A DNA stretch of 64,000 nucleotides, taken from M55B165 sp964423265 (GTDB taxonomy: Bacteria; Actinomycetota; Humimicrobiia; Humimicrobiales; Humimicrobiaceae). The position numbers and the translations under genes are program-made. Of the stretch, positions 53,402-62,564 are shown piece after piece. The notes below the pieces were generated by a model. It was not told where the DNA came from. It saw only the letters and a program-made list of their open reading frames with translations, and did no database searches. Every line of letters starts with the position of its first letter. Within the stretch, counting starts at the first letter, position 1. The stretch lies in NCBI GenBank assembly GCA_964423265.1, contig CAYREF010000003.1, positions 1 to 64,000 of the forward strand, given 5' to 3'.

Positions 53402-54084
53402 AATACATTGATTTACTTCCCAAAAAGGAAAAAATTACTAACAGGAAAACAATAGCCCTCAATGTGGTGATTGTTTTCCTTATTATCATATTTGCCCTTT
53501 GCATACTGGCTGTATTTTTCTTAAATGATATAAACGGGAACCTTTCAGCCAGGCTTGAAAAATATGAAGCGGCCAATATGGAACTGCAAGGGAAAATAAA
53601 TAAATTGGAAATTTTTGAGGAATTTAAAAACAAAGTAAAAGATAAAAAAGAAATAGTAGATGAGCTTAATGATGGGCTGATTTTATGGTCAGATATTATA
53701 TATGCTCTGGGAGAGTCAATGCCTGAAGATACCTATATTGAAGGTTTTGATGGCAATATCTCATCTTTGCAGGATTACCTGGATAGTGTAGAGGGTGGTG
53801 AAGAAGTTGAAACTGATAAAATAACCTCTTTTTCTATAAGAGGTTTTGCCAAGGAATATAAAGAAATGTCAAATTTAATAATAAATATCAAGAGCTTTCC
53901 TTTAATCGGGGATGCCTGGGTGGAAAATATAAATAAAACTACTGTCTCTGAAAATGTTGATGCAATATCATTTACAATCAACTCTTTTTGGGAACTTCAA
54001 CCTTTTATAGAGGATATAGAGGTTGAGCAGCCAGGAGAGGGGGTACAGTCCCAGGATGAGGATAGTGAATCGATGGTAGAATAA
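53398..54084 (+). CDS. pilN: type IV pilus assembly protein PilN
   Basis: The 228-residue protein has the short cytoplasmic start YIDLLPKKEK, which corresponds to the PilM-binding INLLP motif of PilN, one membrane helix (about 20-43), a coiled coil (about 45-85), and a periplasmic-type domain (DTYIEGFDGN, FSIRGFAKEYKEMSNLI). It ends in an acidic tail. It lies between pilM and pilO as expected. Confidence 0.9.
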   Translation: MKYIDLLPKKEKITNRKTIALNVVIVFLIIIFALCILAVFFLNDINGNLSARLEKYEAANMELQGKINKLEIFEEFKNKVKDKKEIVDELNDGLILWSDIIYALGESMPEDTYIEGFDGNISSLQDYLDSVEGGEEVETDKITSFSIRGFAKEYKEMSNLIINIKSFPLIGDAWVENINKTTVSENVDAISFTINSFWELQPFIEDIEVEQPGEGVQSQDEDSESMVE

Positions 54085-54085
54085 A

Positions 54086-54619
54086 ATGAGTAATACACAT
54101 AGAATTATAATAATAGTAATAATAGCAGTAATAATATTGATGTTGGGATTGTTATTTATTAGGCCTGTAATCCAACGCACATTAGGGCTTATTGGAAAGA
54201 TTAAAGAGGAAGAAAACGTCAATTCGAGGCATATTGCCAGATTAAATGAGCTGGTAGAGATAAGCAAAGAATATAATTCTTTATATGCCCAGTACCAAAA
54301 ATACTTGACTGAGTTGCCTTCAGGGAGCAATGTGCAGGTATTGACCAATGAATTCTATAATATATCCCAGTATACTAATACTGAGATACAATCCATAAAT
54401 TTTGAGGAAGTTATAGAAAAAGATAGCAATATTGGCATTATTCAGACCAATTTAGTAATACAAGGCTCTTATTATGATATATTGGTATTTGTAAAGACTG
54501 TGGAGATAATGCCCAGGAGCATGAGAATAATAGGGATTGAAATTAGCCAGGCAGGGGAAGATTATAGTAACCTAATAGGAGTAATAGAAGCAGAAAGTTA
54601 TTTCCAAAGGACAAATTAA
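54086..54619 (+). CDS. pilO: type IV pilus assembly protein PilO
   Basis: The 177-residue protein has an N-terminal membrane helix (about 5-27), a coiled coil (about 35-70) and a ferredoxin-like domain with IQTNLVIQGSYYDILVFVKTVE, the common GspM/PilO pattern. It starts one base after pilN and is followed by the PilP-like lipoprotein. Confidence 0.87.
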   Translation: MSNTHRIIIIVIIAVIILMLGLLFIRPVIQRTLGLIGKIKEEENVNSRHIARLNELVEISKEYNSLYAQYQKYLTELPSGSNVQVLTNEFYNISQYTNTEIQSINFEEVIEKDSNIGIIQTNLVIQGSYYDILVFVKTVEIMPRSMRIIGIEISQAGEDYSNLIGVIEAESYFQRTN

Positions 54620-54621
54620 AA

Positions 54622-55101
54622 ATGGCAAAAAAAACCATCATAATTTTATTTATATCAGTATTTTTAATTATAACAGGCTGCAGTTCTGAGCAGATAGTAA
54701 ACCAGTACCTTGTAAAGGATATAGAAATTGACGATGTGGGTGATATAAATGTTGATGAAAGAAAAATTTCAAGTATTGAAAGAATTGACCAGGAAGCGGG
54801 CAGCAGTTTTGAAATAGAAACAGACATACTGGAATCAGAAGAGAATATAAAAGATCCTTTTAAGCCATTTTACCTAAATGGGGAAGATGAACCTGAAAAT
54901 GTAATTAGGCTGGATGCAATCTATTCCAAGGACGGTATAGAATATATTGAAGTTAAATTCAATGACCATGTTTACAAACTTAAGGAAGAAGATGTATTTG
55001 CAGAGAATTTTCAGGTCCAGGCCATAAACGAGAATTCTGTTGTTGTGCTTAAGGGTGATGAAATAATAACCTTGTTTTTAAATGAAATTTATTTTGATTA
55101 G
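54622..55101 (+). CDS. PilP-like lipoprotein
   Basis: The 159-residue predicted lipoprotein has signal peptide FISVFLIITGC with lipobox ITGC (Cys near residue 21). A disordered acidic stretch is followed by KDPFKPFYL, the conserved DPF segment of PilP, and a small beta domain (about 95-159) resembling the GspC homology region. Its position after pilO supports a PilP role even though a classical outer membrane may be absent in this organism. Name is by position and weak similarity. Confidence 0.65.
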   Translation: MAKKTIIILFISVFLIITGCSSEQIVNQYLVKDIEIDDVGDINVDERKISSIERIDQEAGSSFEIETDILESEENIKDPFKPFYLNGEDEPENVIRLDAIYSKDGIEYIEVKFNDHVYKLKEEDVFAENFQVQAINENSVVVLKGDEIITLFLNEIYFD

Positions 55102-55113
55102 GTGGTAGAAAAC

Positions 55114-56244
55114 TTGAGATTTTTAACTTCAGGAAAATCACATGGCAAAGCTTTAGTAGGTATTATTGACGGCTACCCCTCTGGCGTAAAAATTGATATT
55201 TCTTTCATAAATAAGGAATTAGCCAGGAGGCAAAAAGGTTATGGCAGGGGAGGCCGCATGGATATTGAAAGGGATAAAGCAGATATTATTGCAGGGATAA
55301 ACGGTAATATTTCTACGGGTTCACCCATTTCCTTTATCATTAAAAATAAGGACTGGGAAAACTGGAAAAATAAAAAGGAAGACCCTCTACTTAATCCAAG
55401 GCCTGGCCATGCAGATTTTCCAGGTTTTTTAAAATATAGGCTTTCCAGCATAAGGGATGTTATTGAAAGAAGCAGTGCCAGGGAAACCTCTGCAAGAGTT
55501 GCAGTAGGTGCTTTTGCAAAATTATTTTTAGCCTGCCTGGGTATAGGGATTTTTAGTTATGTAAGGAGCATTGGCAAAGCTAGTTTTGCTGGTAGTTTCA
55601 AGGTGAAAAAGGATAATTACGAGCTGGTGGAAGGATCACCGGTAAGATGCCCGGATAGAGAAACAGAGGCCAAGATAATTAAAGAAATTGAAAGGGCGAA
55701 AAAAGAAGGTGATACCTTGGGGGGTAGCTTTAAGGTGATAGCAAAAGGGCTGCCGCCAGGAATAGGGAATTTTATCCAGTGGGACAGCCGCCTAGATTCA
55801 AAAATCGGAGAAGCCTTTATGAGTATACCAGCAATTAAAGCAGTAGAAATCGGGGAAGGGTTTAGATCCGGTAAAATAAAGGGTACGGATTTCCATGATG
55901 AAATACATTATAATAAAAATAAAGGCTTTTATAGGAAAACAAATAATGCAGGGGGAATAGAAGGGGGAATGAGCAATGGAGAAGATATTGTGGTGGGTGC
56001 GGTAATGAAGCCTATACCCACCACGCGTAAAGGATTAAAGACGGTAAATATTTTCTCCAAAAAGGCTGATATAAGTTTGAAGGAAAGATCTGATGTTTGT
56101 GCTGTGCCCAGTGCTTCTATTGTAGGAGAGGCTATGCTGGCAATTGTGCTGTCAAATTTTATACAGGATAAATTTGGCAGTGACAATATAGGGGAAATTT
56201 CAGAAAATATGGATAATTATTTAAAGTATTATGAAAGTATTTAA
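55114..56244 (+). CDS. aroC: chorismate synthase AroC
   Basis: AroC forms chorismate from EPSP with reduced FMN. The 376-residue protein begins at TTG 55114 (RFLTSGKSHGKALV, the normal N-terminus) with AGGTGG upstream; a GTG 12 bases earlier would add four unusual residues. Motifs include RGGRMDIERD, GHADFPGFLKY, SARETSARVAVGA and GGIEGGMSNGEDIVV. The next gene aroK begins immediately after its stop. Confidence 0.96.
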   Translation: MRFLTSGKSHGKALVGIIDGYPSGVKIDISFINKELARRQKGYGRGGRMDIERDKADIIAGINGNISTGSPISFIIKNKDWENWKNKKEDPLLNPRPGHADFPGFLKYRLSSIRDVIERSSARETSARVAVGAFAKLFLACLGIGIFSYVRSIGKASFAGSFKVKKDNYELVEGSPVRCPDRETEAKIIKEIERAKKEGDTLGGSFKVIAKGLPPGIGNFIQWDSRLDSKIGEAFMSIPAIKAVEIGEGFRSGKIKGTDFHDEIHYNKNKGFYRKTNNAGGIEGGMSNGEDIVVGAVMKPIPTTRKGLKTVNIFSKKADISLKERSDVCAVPSASIVGEAMLAIVLSNFIQDKFGSDNIGEISENMDNYLKYYESI

Positions 56245-56754
56245 ATGGATTTTAAAAACTTATCCCTTATTGGATTTATGGGCTCTGGTAAAAGTACAGT
56301 GGGGAAATTATTGGCAGAGAAATTAGGCTTTTTATTTATAGACATTGACAGAATCATTGAGATTAAAGAAAAAAAACCGATATCTAAGATTTTTAAAGAA
56401 AAAGGGGAAAAATATTTTAGGGATGTAGAATCTGAGGTTATTAGGAAAATATATAGAAATAAAAATTGCATATTTGCCTGTGGGGGCGGTGCTATCCTGA
56501 AGGGGGAAAACTTTAAGGTTATAAAAAAATTAAGTAAAATAATATACCTTAAAGTTTCTCCTTCTGAAATACTTAAAAGAGTGGGCAACTCAAAGGATAG
56601 GCCTTTATTACAGTCAAAGGATAAGATGAAAAGGGTTAAAGCCTTATTAAAAAAAAGAAAAGAAATTTATGAAAAATGTGCAGATATTATAGTAGATACC
56701 GATAAAAAGGAGAAAGAAGAAGTGGTAAGTGAGATAATAGAAAGGGTGAAATGA
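56245..56754 (+). CDS. aroK: shikimate kinase AroK
   Basis: The 169-residue P-loop kinase has GFMGSGKSTVGKLLAE (about residues 10-25), FIDIDRIIE (shikimate-binding aspartates), FRDVESEVI, FACGGGAIL and RPLL in the lid. It phosphorylates shikimate at the 3-hydroxyl. It overlaps aroB by 4 bases. Confidence 0.95.
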   Translation: MDFKNLSLIGFMGSGKSTVGKLLAEKLGFLFIDIDRIIEIKEKKPISKIFKEKGEKYFRDVESEVIRKIYRNKNCIFACGGGAILKGENFKVIKKLSKIIYLKVSPSEILKRVGNSKDRPLLQSKDKMKRVKALLKKRKEIYEKCADIIVDTDKKEKEEVVSEIIERVK

Positions 56755-57857
56755 AGAAAATCAGAACAAAACTTAGCAATAGGACTTATGGAATTTATGT
56801 AAGGAAAGACATAGATAAAATCTTTAAAAAACTTATTCAGAAGCATTTTTCTGATGCAGAGAAATTAGTGCTGGTTACTAACAATACCATCTACTCCCTG
56901 TATGGAGAAAAGATAAGGGGATTACTAAAAGATAGTGGGTTAGATACCCTTCTTATAACCATCGAAGATGGTGAAAAATATAAAACTCTTGACACTGTTA
57001 AATATTTCTATAAAAAATTTAAGGAGTTTAATATACACAGGAATGACCTAATAGTTCCGTTTAGTGGTGGGGTTATTGGAGATACTGCCGGTTTTGCTGC
57101 AGCCACATTCCATAGGGGAGTAAGGCTTATACAGTATCCAACAACTATAATTGGCCAAATTGATAGCAGCATTGGAGGAAAAGTAGGTATAAACTATGAT
57201 AAGCTGAAAAATTTCATCGGAAGCTTTTACCAACCATTCATGACTTTGGTAGATACAAACCTACTTTCTACTTTAAAGGAGATAGAGATTATAAATGGTT
57301 TTGGGGAAATTATCAAAAATGGAATAGTTTTTGATAAAAAAATACTAGATTTGATTGATAAGAGGGTACCTAGTGAAGGTGAAAATAGATTATTTGATTT
57401 TATAAAAACCAAGACTTTTGAAGATATAATTTTTATGTCCTGCAATATTAAAGCTAAGGTTGTGGAAAAGGATGAATTTGACCAATATTACAGGCATCTT
57501 GAGAATTTTGGCCATACAGTTGGCCATGCCATAGAAAGAGCTTCAAATCTTACTAAAATTAACCACGGGCAGGGGGTTAGTCTGGGGATGCTGGTAGCAT
57601 TGGATATTTCCCGCGAATTGGGCCTAATAGAGAAAGATCTTAAAGATTATATATTAAAGTTCTACAAGAAGCTGAAACTTCCTTGTAAAATAAAAGGCCT
57701 TGAGCCTGAAGAAATAATGAAATCGCTAATGTATGATAAGAAATTCACTGCATCTAAAAATAAGTTTGTATTATTGAAAGGAATAAATAAACCAACTTTT
57801 TATTTTAATGTAAAAAAAGGTATAATAGAAAAGTGTATAATTAATAATATGGAATAA
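56751..57857 (+). CDS. aroB: 3-dehydroquinate synthase AroB
   Basis: AroB converts DAHP to 3-dehydroquinate using NAD and a divalent metal. The 368-residue protein has EDGEKYKTLDTV, PFSGGVIGDTAGFAAATFHRGV (NAD loop), YPTTIIGQIDSSIGGKVGINY, the metal-ligand glutamate in FGEIIKNGIV, and histidines in NFGHTVGHAIE and INHGQGVSLGM. It sits two bases before aroQ. Confidence 0.96.
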   Translation: MKKIRTKLSNRTYGIYVRKDIDKIFKKLIQKHFSDAEKLVLVTNNTIYSLYGEKIRGLLKDSGLDTLLITIEDGEKYKTLDTVKYFYKKFKEFNIHRNDLIVPFSGGVIGDTAGFAAATFHRGVRLIQYPTTIIGQIDSSIGGKVGINYDKLKNFIGSFYQPFMTLVDTNLLSTLKEIEIINGFGEIIKNGIVFDKKILDLIDKRVPSEGENRLFDFIKTKTFEDIIFMSCNIKAKVVEKDEFDQYYRHLENFGHTVGHAIERASNLTKINHGQGVSLGMLVALDISRELGLIEKDLKDYILKFYKKLKLPCKIKGLEPEEIMKSLMYDKKFTASKNKFVLLKGINKPTFYFNVKKGIIEKCIINNME

Positions 57858-57859
57858 AT

Positions 57860-58294
57860 ATGAAAAATATAATAATAATTAACGGGCCAAACCTGAATTT
57901 ACTTGGAAAGAGGGAGGAAAAAATATATGGCAACAGAAGTTTTGATTCAATTTTAAAAGAATTGAAATCTTATAGCCGGGACAATAATATTAATTTAGAA
58001 TATTTCCAGTCTAACTCAGAAGGAATAATTATTGATAAAATACATGAGTCAATTGGAAAAAAAGATGCAATAATTATAAATCCTGGTGCGCTTACCCATT
58101 ACAGCTATAGCTTACATGATGCTATCATTGCCTCTAAAATTCCGGCAATTGAGGTACACATATCAAATATATATAATAGAGAAGAATGGAGAAAAAAATC
58201 TGTAATTTCTCCTGCAGCTAAAGGGATAATTTGTGGATTTGGCCTAGATGTATATAAATTAGCACTAAATGCGGCTAATAATTTAATAGGCTAA
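57860..58294 (+). CDS. aroQ: type II 3-dehydroquinate dehydratase AroQ
   Basis: The 144-residue dodecameric type II dehydroquinase has INGPNLNLLGKREEKIYG at the start (catalytic Arg and Tyr), NSEG, IINPGALTHYSYSLHDAI, and EVHISNIYNREEWRKKS with the catalytic histidine. It completes aroC-aroK-aroB-aroQ; DAHP synthase and EPSP synthase genes are not in the window. Confidence 0.96.
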   Translation: MKNIIIINGPNLNLLGKREEKIYGNRSFDSILKELKSYSRDNNINLEYFQSNSEGIIIDKIHESIGKKDAIIINPGALTHYSYSLHDAIIASKIPAIEVHISNIYNREEWRKKSVISPAAKGIICGFGLDVYKLALNAANNLIG

Positions 58295-58303
58295 TATAAA
58301 AAG

Positions 58304-59302
58304 ATGCTTAAATTTAATCAATTCTTATGGGTAAAATTACATAATGTAAAAAAAAGGGTAAAGGATGGGGAAAAAGGACTTACTCTAGTAGAAGTAGTAA
58401 TCGCCTTACTTATTATCTCCATAATAACTGCTATTGTAATCCATAGCAGCATTATGGCCATAGATACCTCAGAATATAATAAAACCAAGACCATCGCAAT
58501 CTCCATTGCCAATGAAGAGATGGAGAAAATAAGGGCTATGGATTATGGGGATATAGGCATAGCTGGAGGGGACCCTGAGGGAACCTTGGAAAGCGAAGCT
58601 GTCAATCCTGAAGGCTACACTATAAATTATGATGTAAGCTGGGTAGAGGGGGAAGATAGCTACAAGCAGGTAGCTGTAAGTGTTTTTAAGCAGCCAATGA
58701 AAGTTGATGTAGAAGTTATTACCCAGATTTACCCATCGGATTCCAGCGGTGCAGGCGGGGAAGAAGGACATCCTGCTCCCACTAACTTAATAATTACTTC
58801 AGACACTGGTGAGGGCGATAGTAGGGCCATAGTTCTGGAGTGGAGTGCCCCTGTTACTGACCTTAATATTGTAGAGTATAAAATATATAGGGATGGAAGT
58901 TATATTGGCAGTGATGATGATACCAGCTATATTGATAATCCAGGGGGAGATGGCCCCTACACTTATTATGTAACTGCCTTATATGAAGATGGAGAAGAAA
59001 GCGGTCCAAGCAATGAAGTAGTAGCTGATGAATTAGCGGTGCACCCGCCCCCACAAAACCTAGAGGTTTTATCGGATGAAGGAAATGGTAAATGGAGGGA
59101 AGTTGAATTATCCTGGGACGCACCTGATACCGGACTTAATGTTTCTGAGTATAGAATATACAGAAATGGATCTTTTATTGATAGTACCGCATCCTTAGCT
59201 TATACTGATATGCCAGGAAACAATAGCACTTACACTTATTATGTAACTGCCTTATATGAAGATGGAGAAGAAAGCGGGTCCAGCAATGAAGTTTCTAGTT
59301 AA
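58304..59302 (+). CDS. minor pilin-like protein with two fibronectin type III domains
   Basis: The 332-residue protein has a prepilin N-terminus with cleavage expected at GEKG|LTLVEVVIALL (after Gly25), then a pilin helix and a globular part to about residue 145. Two FnIII domains follow (about 157-240 and 248-330), each with a WxAP-type strand and a YTYYVTALYEDGEESG ending. FnIII domains on a pilin suggest binding to carbohydrate or surfaces. It overlaps the next minor pilin gene by 17 bases. The ATG has only a weak ribosome site. Confidence 0.82.
   Translation: MLKFNQFLWVKLHNVKKRVKDGEKGLTLVEVVIALLIISIITAIVIHSSIMAIDTSEYNKTKTIAISIANEEMEKIRAMDYGDIGIAGGDPEGTLESEAVNPEGYTINYDVSWVEGEDSYKQVAVSVFKQPMKVDVEVITQIYPSDSSGAGGEEGHPAPTNLIITSDTGEGDSRAIVLEWSAPVTDLNIVEYKIYRDGSYIGSDDDTSYIDNPGGDGPYTYYVTALYEDGEESGPSNEVVADELAVHPPPQNLEVLSDEGNGKWREVELSWDAPDTGLNVSEYRIYRNGSFIDSTASLAYTDMPGNNSTYTYYVTALYEDGEESGSSNEVSS
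58958..59004 (+). repeat. 47-base direct repeat, first copy (FnIII domain 1)
   Basis: Bases are identical to 59231-59277, an offset of 273 bases or exactly 91 codons, the length of one FnIII unit. It marks internal domain duplication kept similar at DNA level. Confidence 0.92.
59231..59277 (+). repeat. 47-base direct repeat, second copy (FnIII domain 2)
   Basis: Second copy of the repeat at 58958-59004. Unequal crossing over between them would change FnIII domain number in frame. Confidence 0.92.
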
Positions 59303-59849
59303 AAGAAAAGATAGCGGAGAGCAAGGTTATAGCCTGGTAGAGCTGCTGTTAGTTTTGGTGCTGATGTTTCTGGTGGTGGCAGCAATCACTCTAACCTACT
59401 TTACTTCTGCCAATGCCAATAATGCTGTTATAAGTACAGCCACTTCTGAAATTGATGCCAGGACTGCATTGTATTTAATGAAACGGGAGTTAAGGGAAGC
59501 AGCCGCTATAAGTCATGCGGGACAGGATAGGGTTACTTTTACAAGCGATATAAACAGTGATGATACTTATGAAGAAGTAAGCTACTATCTTTCAACCCAG
59601 AATAGTTATTATGATTTAATAAAGACAGTTGATGGTGGAGAGGGCAGAGTAATTTTATCCAAAATTGTAAATTCTAATTTTTTTGTCTATTATTCTCAAC
59701 TGGATCAGGAGCTGGGGTTGCCAATATCCGGGGAGCAGCTGGGCAATATTAAAATAATTGAGATAAATATTTCTGTAGACCAGAGCGGCGCGCAGAGCAG
59801 CAGGACTATGGATTTAAATACAAAACTAACATTAAGGAATAATATTTAA
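59286..59849 (+). CDS. minor pilin, PilW/GspJ-like
   Basis: The 187-residue prepilin-like protein has cleavage site GEQG|YSLVELLLVLVLM (after Gly14) with Glu5 of the mature form. It is followed by ALYLMKRELREAAAISHAGQDRVTF, typical of PilW/GspJ-like minor pilins, and a globular beta part. The ATG at 59286 lies inside the end of the FnIII pilin gene; a longer frame starting at 59256 is rejected because it would push the cleavage site too far in. Confidence 0.85.
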   Translation: MKFLVKRKDSGEQGYSLVELLLVLVLMFLVVAAITLTYFTSANANNAVISTATSEIDARTALYLMKRELREAAAISHAGQDRVTFTSDINSDDTYEEVSYYLSTQNSYYDLIKTVDGGEGRVILSKIVNSNFFVYYSQLDQELGLPISGEQLGNIKIIEINISVDQSGAQSSRTMDLNTKLTLRNNI

Positions 59850-59850
59850 A

Positions 59851-61401
59851 ATGAAGTTAAATAAAACAGAAAACAAGGGCAATATAACTATACTGGTTTT
59901 AGTCATAGCAGTGGTAGTTATATTAGGGACAGCATCAATGCTTGGCTATGTATTTAGGGATATACAGTTTACTGAGGTAGATGAGGGAAAACTCAGGGCT
60001 TTTAATTTTGCTGAGGCAGGTATTGCTGATTTCCAATATAATTTAGCCCAATATTTAAATGGTAAAATAGAAGAGTTACCCGAAAGCGGTTATTCAAACC
60101 AAATCACTAGTGATGAAAGAGTGGAAGGTAGTTATACTGTAACTTATGAAGAAATAACTGATGAAGATAGCCTAAATGGGTATGATGTTACTTCAATAGG
60201 GACTGATAGCAATGATAACCAAAGAAAAATAAAGGTAACTTTTAATATAAACCTGAGCAGCAGTTCTAGCTTTGATATTTATGATTATATTTATTGTAAC
60301 AATTCTATTACCTTTAGTGGTGATGGAAAGCCAATAGAAGGCCCTTTTTATACAGAGGGTGATATGGCTTTCCAGGGTAGCTCAGGCATGCTTCAGCAAT
60401 ATAGCACTGGACCTGTGGTAGTTGAGGGAAACCTTAGCTTAACCGGTAATACAACAAGTATTTCATCTGATACATTGGAAGTAGGCGGAAATGTAGTAGT
60501 AGCTAATAGTTCAAGGATTAAAAAAGCTTTATTAAGCATAGGAGGTAATCTAAGCGTTACTGGGGATGCAGAGGTTGATTATGAGCTCCAAAGCCCCATG
60601 ATTGTTATGGGCGATGTTTATATAGATGGCAGTTCTCGTATTGGAGAATCGGGCAGGGATCTTGTTTTGTCAATTCAGGGTGACTTAACAGAAAGCGGCG
60701 CGCCACGTATATATGCAGATAGAAATGATAGCCTTACTTATTATTTTTCTGATCCAGGTTATAATGTAAATGATTTGATAAACCAGTTTGAATCAAATAT
60801 AAATGGTACTGCCTTGCATATAGATGAAGATGTTTTACTTGAAGAAGATGTCCCTTTTAGCAGAACATCCGGTGGAAATATTTTAAATTTCTATAAAGAC
60901 GACGGTAAATCTATAATAGAAATTAGTGGCAATGTTTTTATAAATGGAGATTTAACATTAGGGGTAGAAAGATGGTGGCCTAAACATACTGATATTTATT
61001 ACTATACTGGTGAAGGAACAATATATACAACAGGCTCTATAGTTTCACATACAAAAATTGTTCCATTAAATGAAAGTGAATTTCCTGAAGATAGCTTATT
61101 ATGTTTGGTTTCTAATACAAACATAAACTTAGATATTTGGAGGGATTACTGGGAAACACCTACTTGCGACCAGCCTAATATGTTTATGGTAGCAATTGCA
61201 AAAAATGATATAGTAGTGCAAAAAGGTTCGTTAAAAGGCACAGCTATATCAGGAGGTTTATTGGATGTAGATAAAGATTTTGGAAAAATTTGTTATTTGC
61301 AGGACTTAAAAGATCATCTGCCTGTGGACTTGCCGACTGCTAGTGGGCAAACAGAGGGAGCAGCAAGTTTTGTTATTGAAAAATGGCAGGAAATAAATTA
61401 G
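59851..61401 (+). CDS. PilX-like pilus protein with beta-solenoid-like repeats
   Basis: The 516-residue protein starts with a short polar leader and one membrane helix (about 12-32) without the usual FTLxE. It has AFNFAEAGIADFQYNLAQYL, the PilX N-terminal pattern. Residues about 150-285 show repeated strands such as VVVEGNLSLTGN, LEVGGNVVVANSS, LSIGGNLSVTGDA and VMGDVYIDGSS, like a polymer-forming or beta-helix domain. The C-terminal part is unassigned. It is the last of three minor pilin-like genes, two bases after the PilW-like gene. Confidence 0.75.
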   Translation: MKLNKTENKGNITILVLVIAVVVILGTASMLGYVFRDIQFTEVDEGKLRAFNFAEAGIADFQYNLAQYLNGKIEELPESGYSNQITSDERVEGSYTVTYEEITDEDSLNGYDVTSIGTDSNDNQRKIKVTFNINLSSSSSFDIYDYIYCNNSITFSGDGKPIEGPFYTEGDMAFQGSSGMLQQYSTGPVVVEGNLSLTGNTTSISSDTLEVGGNVVVANSSRIKKALLSIGGNLSVTGDAEVDYELQSPMIVMGDVYIDGSSRIGESGRDLVLSIQGDLTESGAPRIYADRNDSLTYYFSDPGYNVNDLINQFESNINGTALHIDEDVLLEEDVPFSRTSGGNILNFYKDDGKSIIEISGNVFINGDLTLGVERWWPKHTDIYYYTGEGTIYTTGSIVSHTKIVPLNESEFPEDSLLCLVSNTNINLDIWRDYWETPTCDQPNMFMVAIAKNDIVVQKGSLKGTAISGGLLDVDKDFGKICYLQDLKDHLPVDLPTASGQTEGAASFVIEKWQEIN

Positions 61402-61444
61402 ACAAATAAATGCCATTTCTAAATTATAATAGTAAAGGTTTACT

Positions 61445-62554
61445 ATGAAAGATTTTTTTTATTCAAAATTTTTAGAATTAAAAAAAATATTAAAAATAAA
61501 AGATATTGAGTGCTTTTTAGTATTAAAAGCAGAAAATATCTTATATCTAACAGGGTTTTATGGCCCGGGGTCTGGTAGCATACTGATCGTGACTCATGAT
61601 AAATGTTACTTTTTAGTTAGCTCAATTTATCATCTTGAGGCAAAAGATAAGATAAATAATAAGAAAATAGAAATAATTAAATTCCAATATAATAAATATT
61701 CGCAATTATTAAGCATAATAAAAAAAATTAAGGAAAAGAAATTTACTATAGAAGATAGTAACCTTTCTTATAAAGCATATACAAAAATTAAAGAAAACAT
61801 TATAAAAGAAAAAAAGGTATTAAAAACCTCTAAAGGTATTATAGAAAAATTAAGAATCATAAAGAATAAAGAAGAGCTAGAAAATATAAAAAAAGCATGC
61901 AATATATCTGATCAAGCAATACAGGGCATATTTAAATATAAAGAAAAGCTATATGATTATTCCGAAGCAGAAGTTGCTTTGGAGCTTGAAAAGATTATGG
62001 TAGAAAATGGTGCATCAGGCAGGTCTTTTGACATAATAGTAGCAAATAATGATAAAGCGTCATTGCCGCATCATATATCAGGCGGTGAGAGGATTAAATC
62101 TGGATTAATTTTAATAGACTTTGGATGCAAGTATAATAATTACTGTTCGGATATTACCAGGACTTTTTTTATAAATAACAAAAAGCACCACAAAATTAGG
62201 GAGATTTATGATATAGTTTTACAGGCCCAGCAGCTGGCAATTGAGAATTGCAGGGAAGGTATTACCTGCAGGGAACTGGATAGGATTGCCAGGGAGTATA
62301 TTGAAAAAAAAGGTTATGGAGAAAATTTTGGGCATGGATTAGGCCATGGGGTGGGCCTTGAAGTACATGAAGGCCCTATCCTTAATAGTAAGTCGGAGCT
62401 GGAACTGAAAGAAAATATGGTAGTAACCATAGAGCCGGGAATATACATTGAGGGAATAGGGGGCGTAAGGATTGAGGATATGGCAGTGGTTAAAAAAGGA
62501 GGATGCGAGATTTTGTATACAGCTGATAAATCTTATATAGACATAACTGAATAG
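61445..62554 (+). CDS. pepP: Xaa-Pro aminopeptidase (M24 family)
   Basis: The 369-residue M24 metallopeptidase has a creatinase-like N-terminal domain (about 1-130) and a pita-bread catalytic domain with metal ligands in LILIDFGCKYNNYCSDITRTFF (two aspartates), GHGLGHGVGLEVHEGP (histidine), VVTIEPGIY (glutamate) and GVRIEDMAVV (glutamate). It removes N-terminal residues before proline. It lies just before efp, as in many actinomycetes and Bacillota. Confidence 0.92.
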   Translation: MKDFFYSKFLELKKILKIKDIECFLVLKAENILYLTGFYGPGSGSILIVTHDKCYFLVSSIYHLEAKDKINNKKIEIIKFQYNKYSQLLSIIKKIKEKKFTIEDSNLSYKAYTKIKENIIKEKKVLKTSKGIIEKLRIIKNKEELENIKKACNISDQAIQGIFKYKEKLYDYSEAEVALELEKIMVENGASGRSFDIIVANNDKASLPHHISGGERIKSGLILIDFGCKYNNYCSDITRTFFINNKKHHKIREIYDIVLQAQQLAIENCREGITCRELDRIAREYIEKKGYGENFGHGLGHGVGLEVHEGPILNSKSELELKENMVVTIEPGIYIEGIGGVRIEDMAVVKKGGCEILYTADKSYIDITE

Positions 62555-62564
62555 GAAGGAAGAA

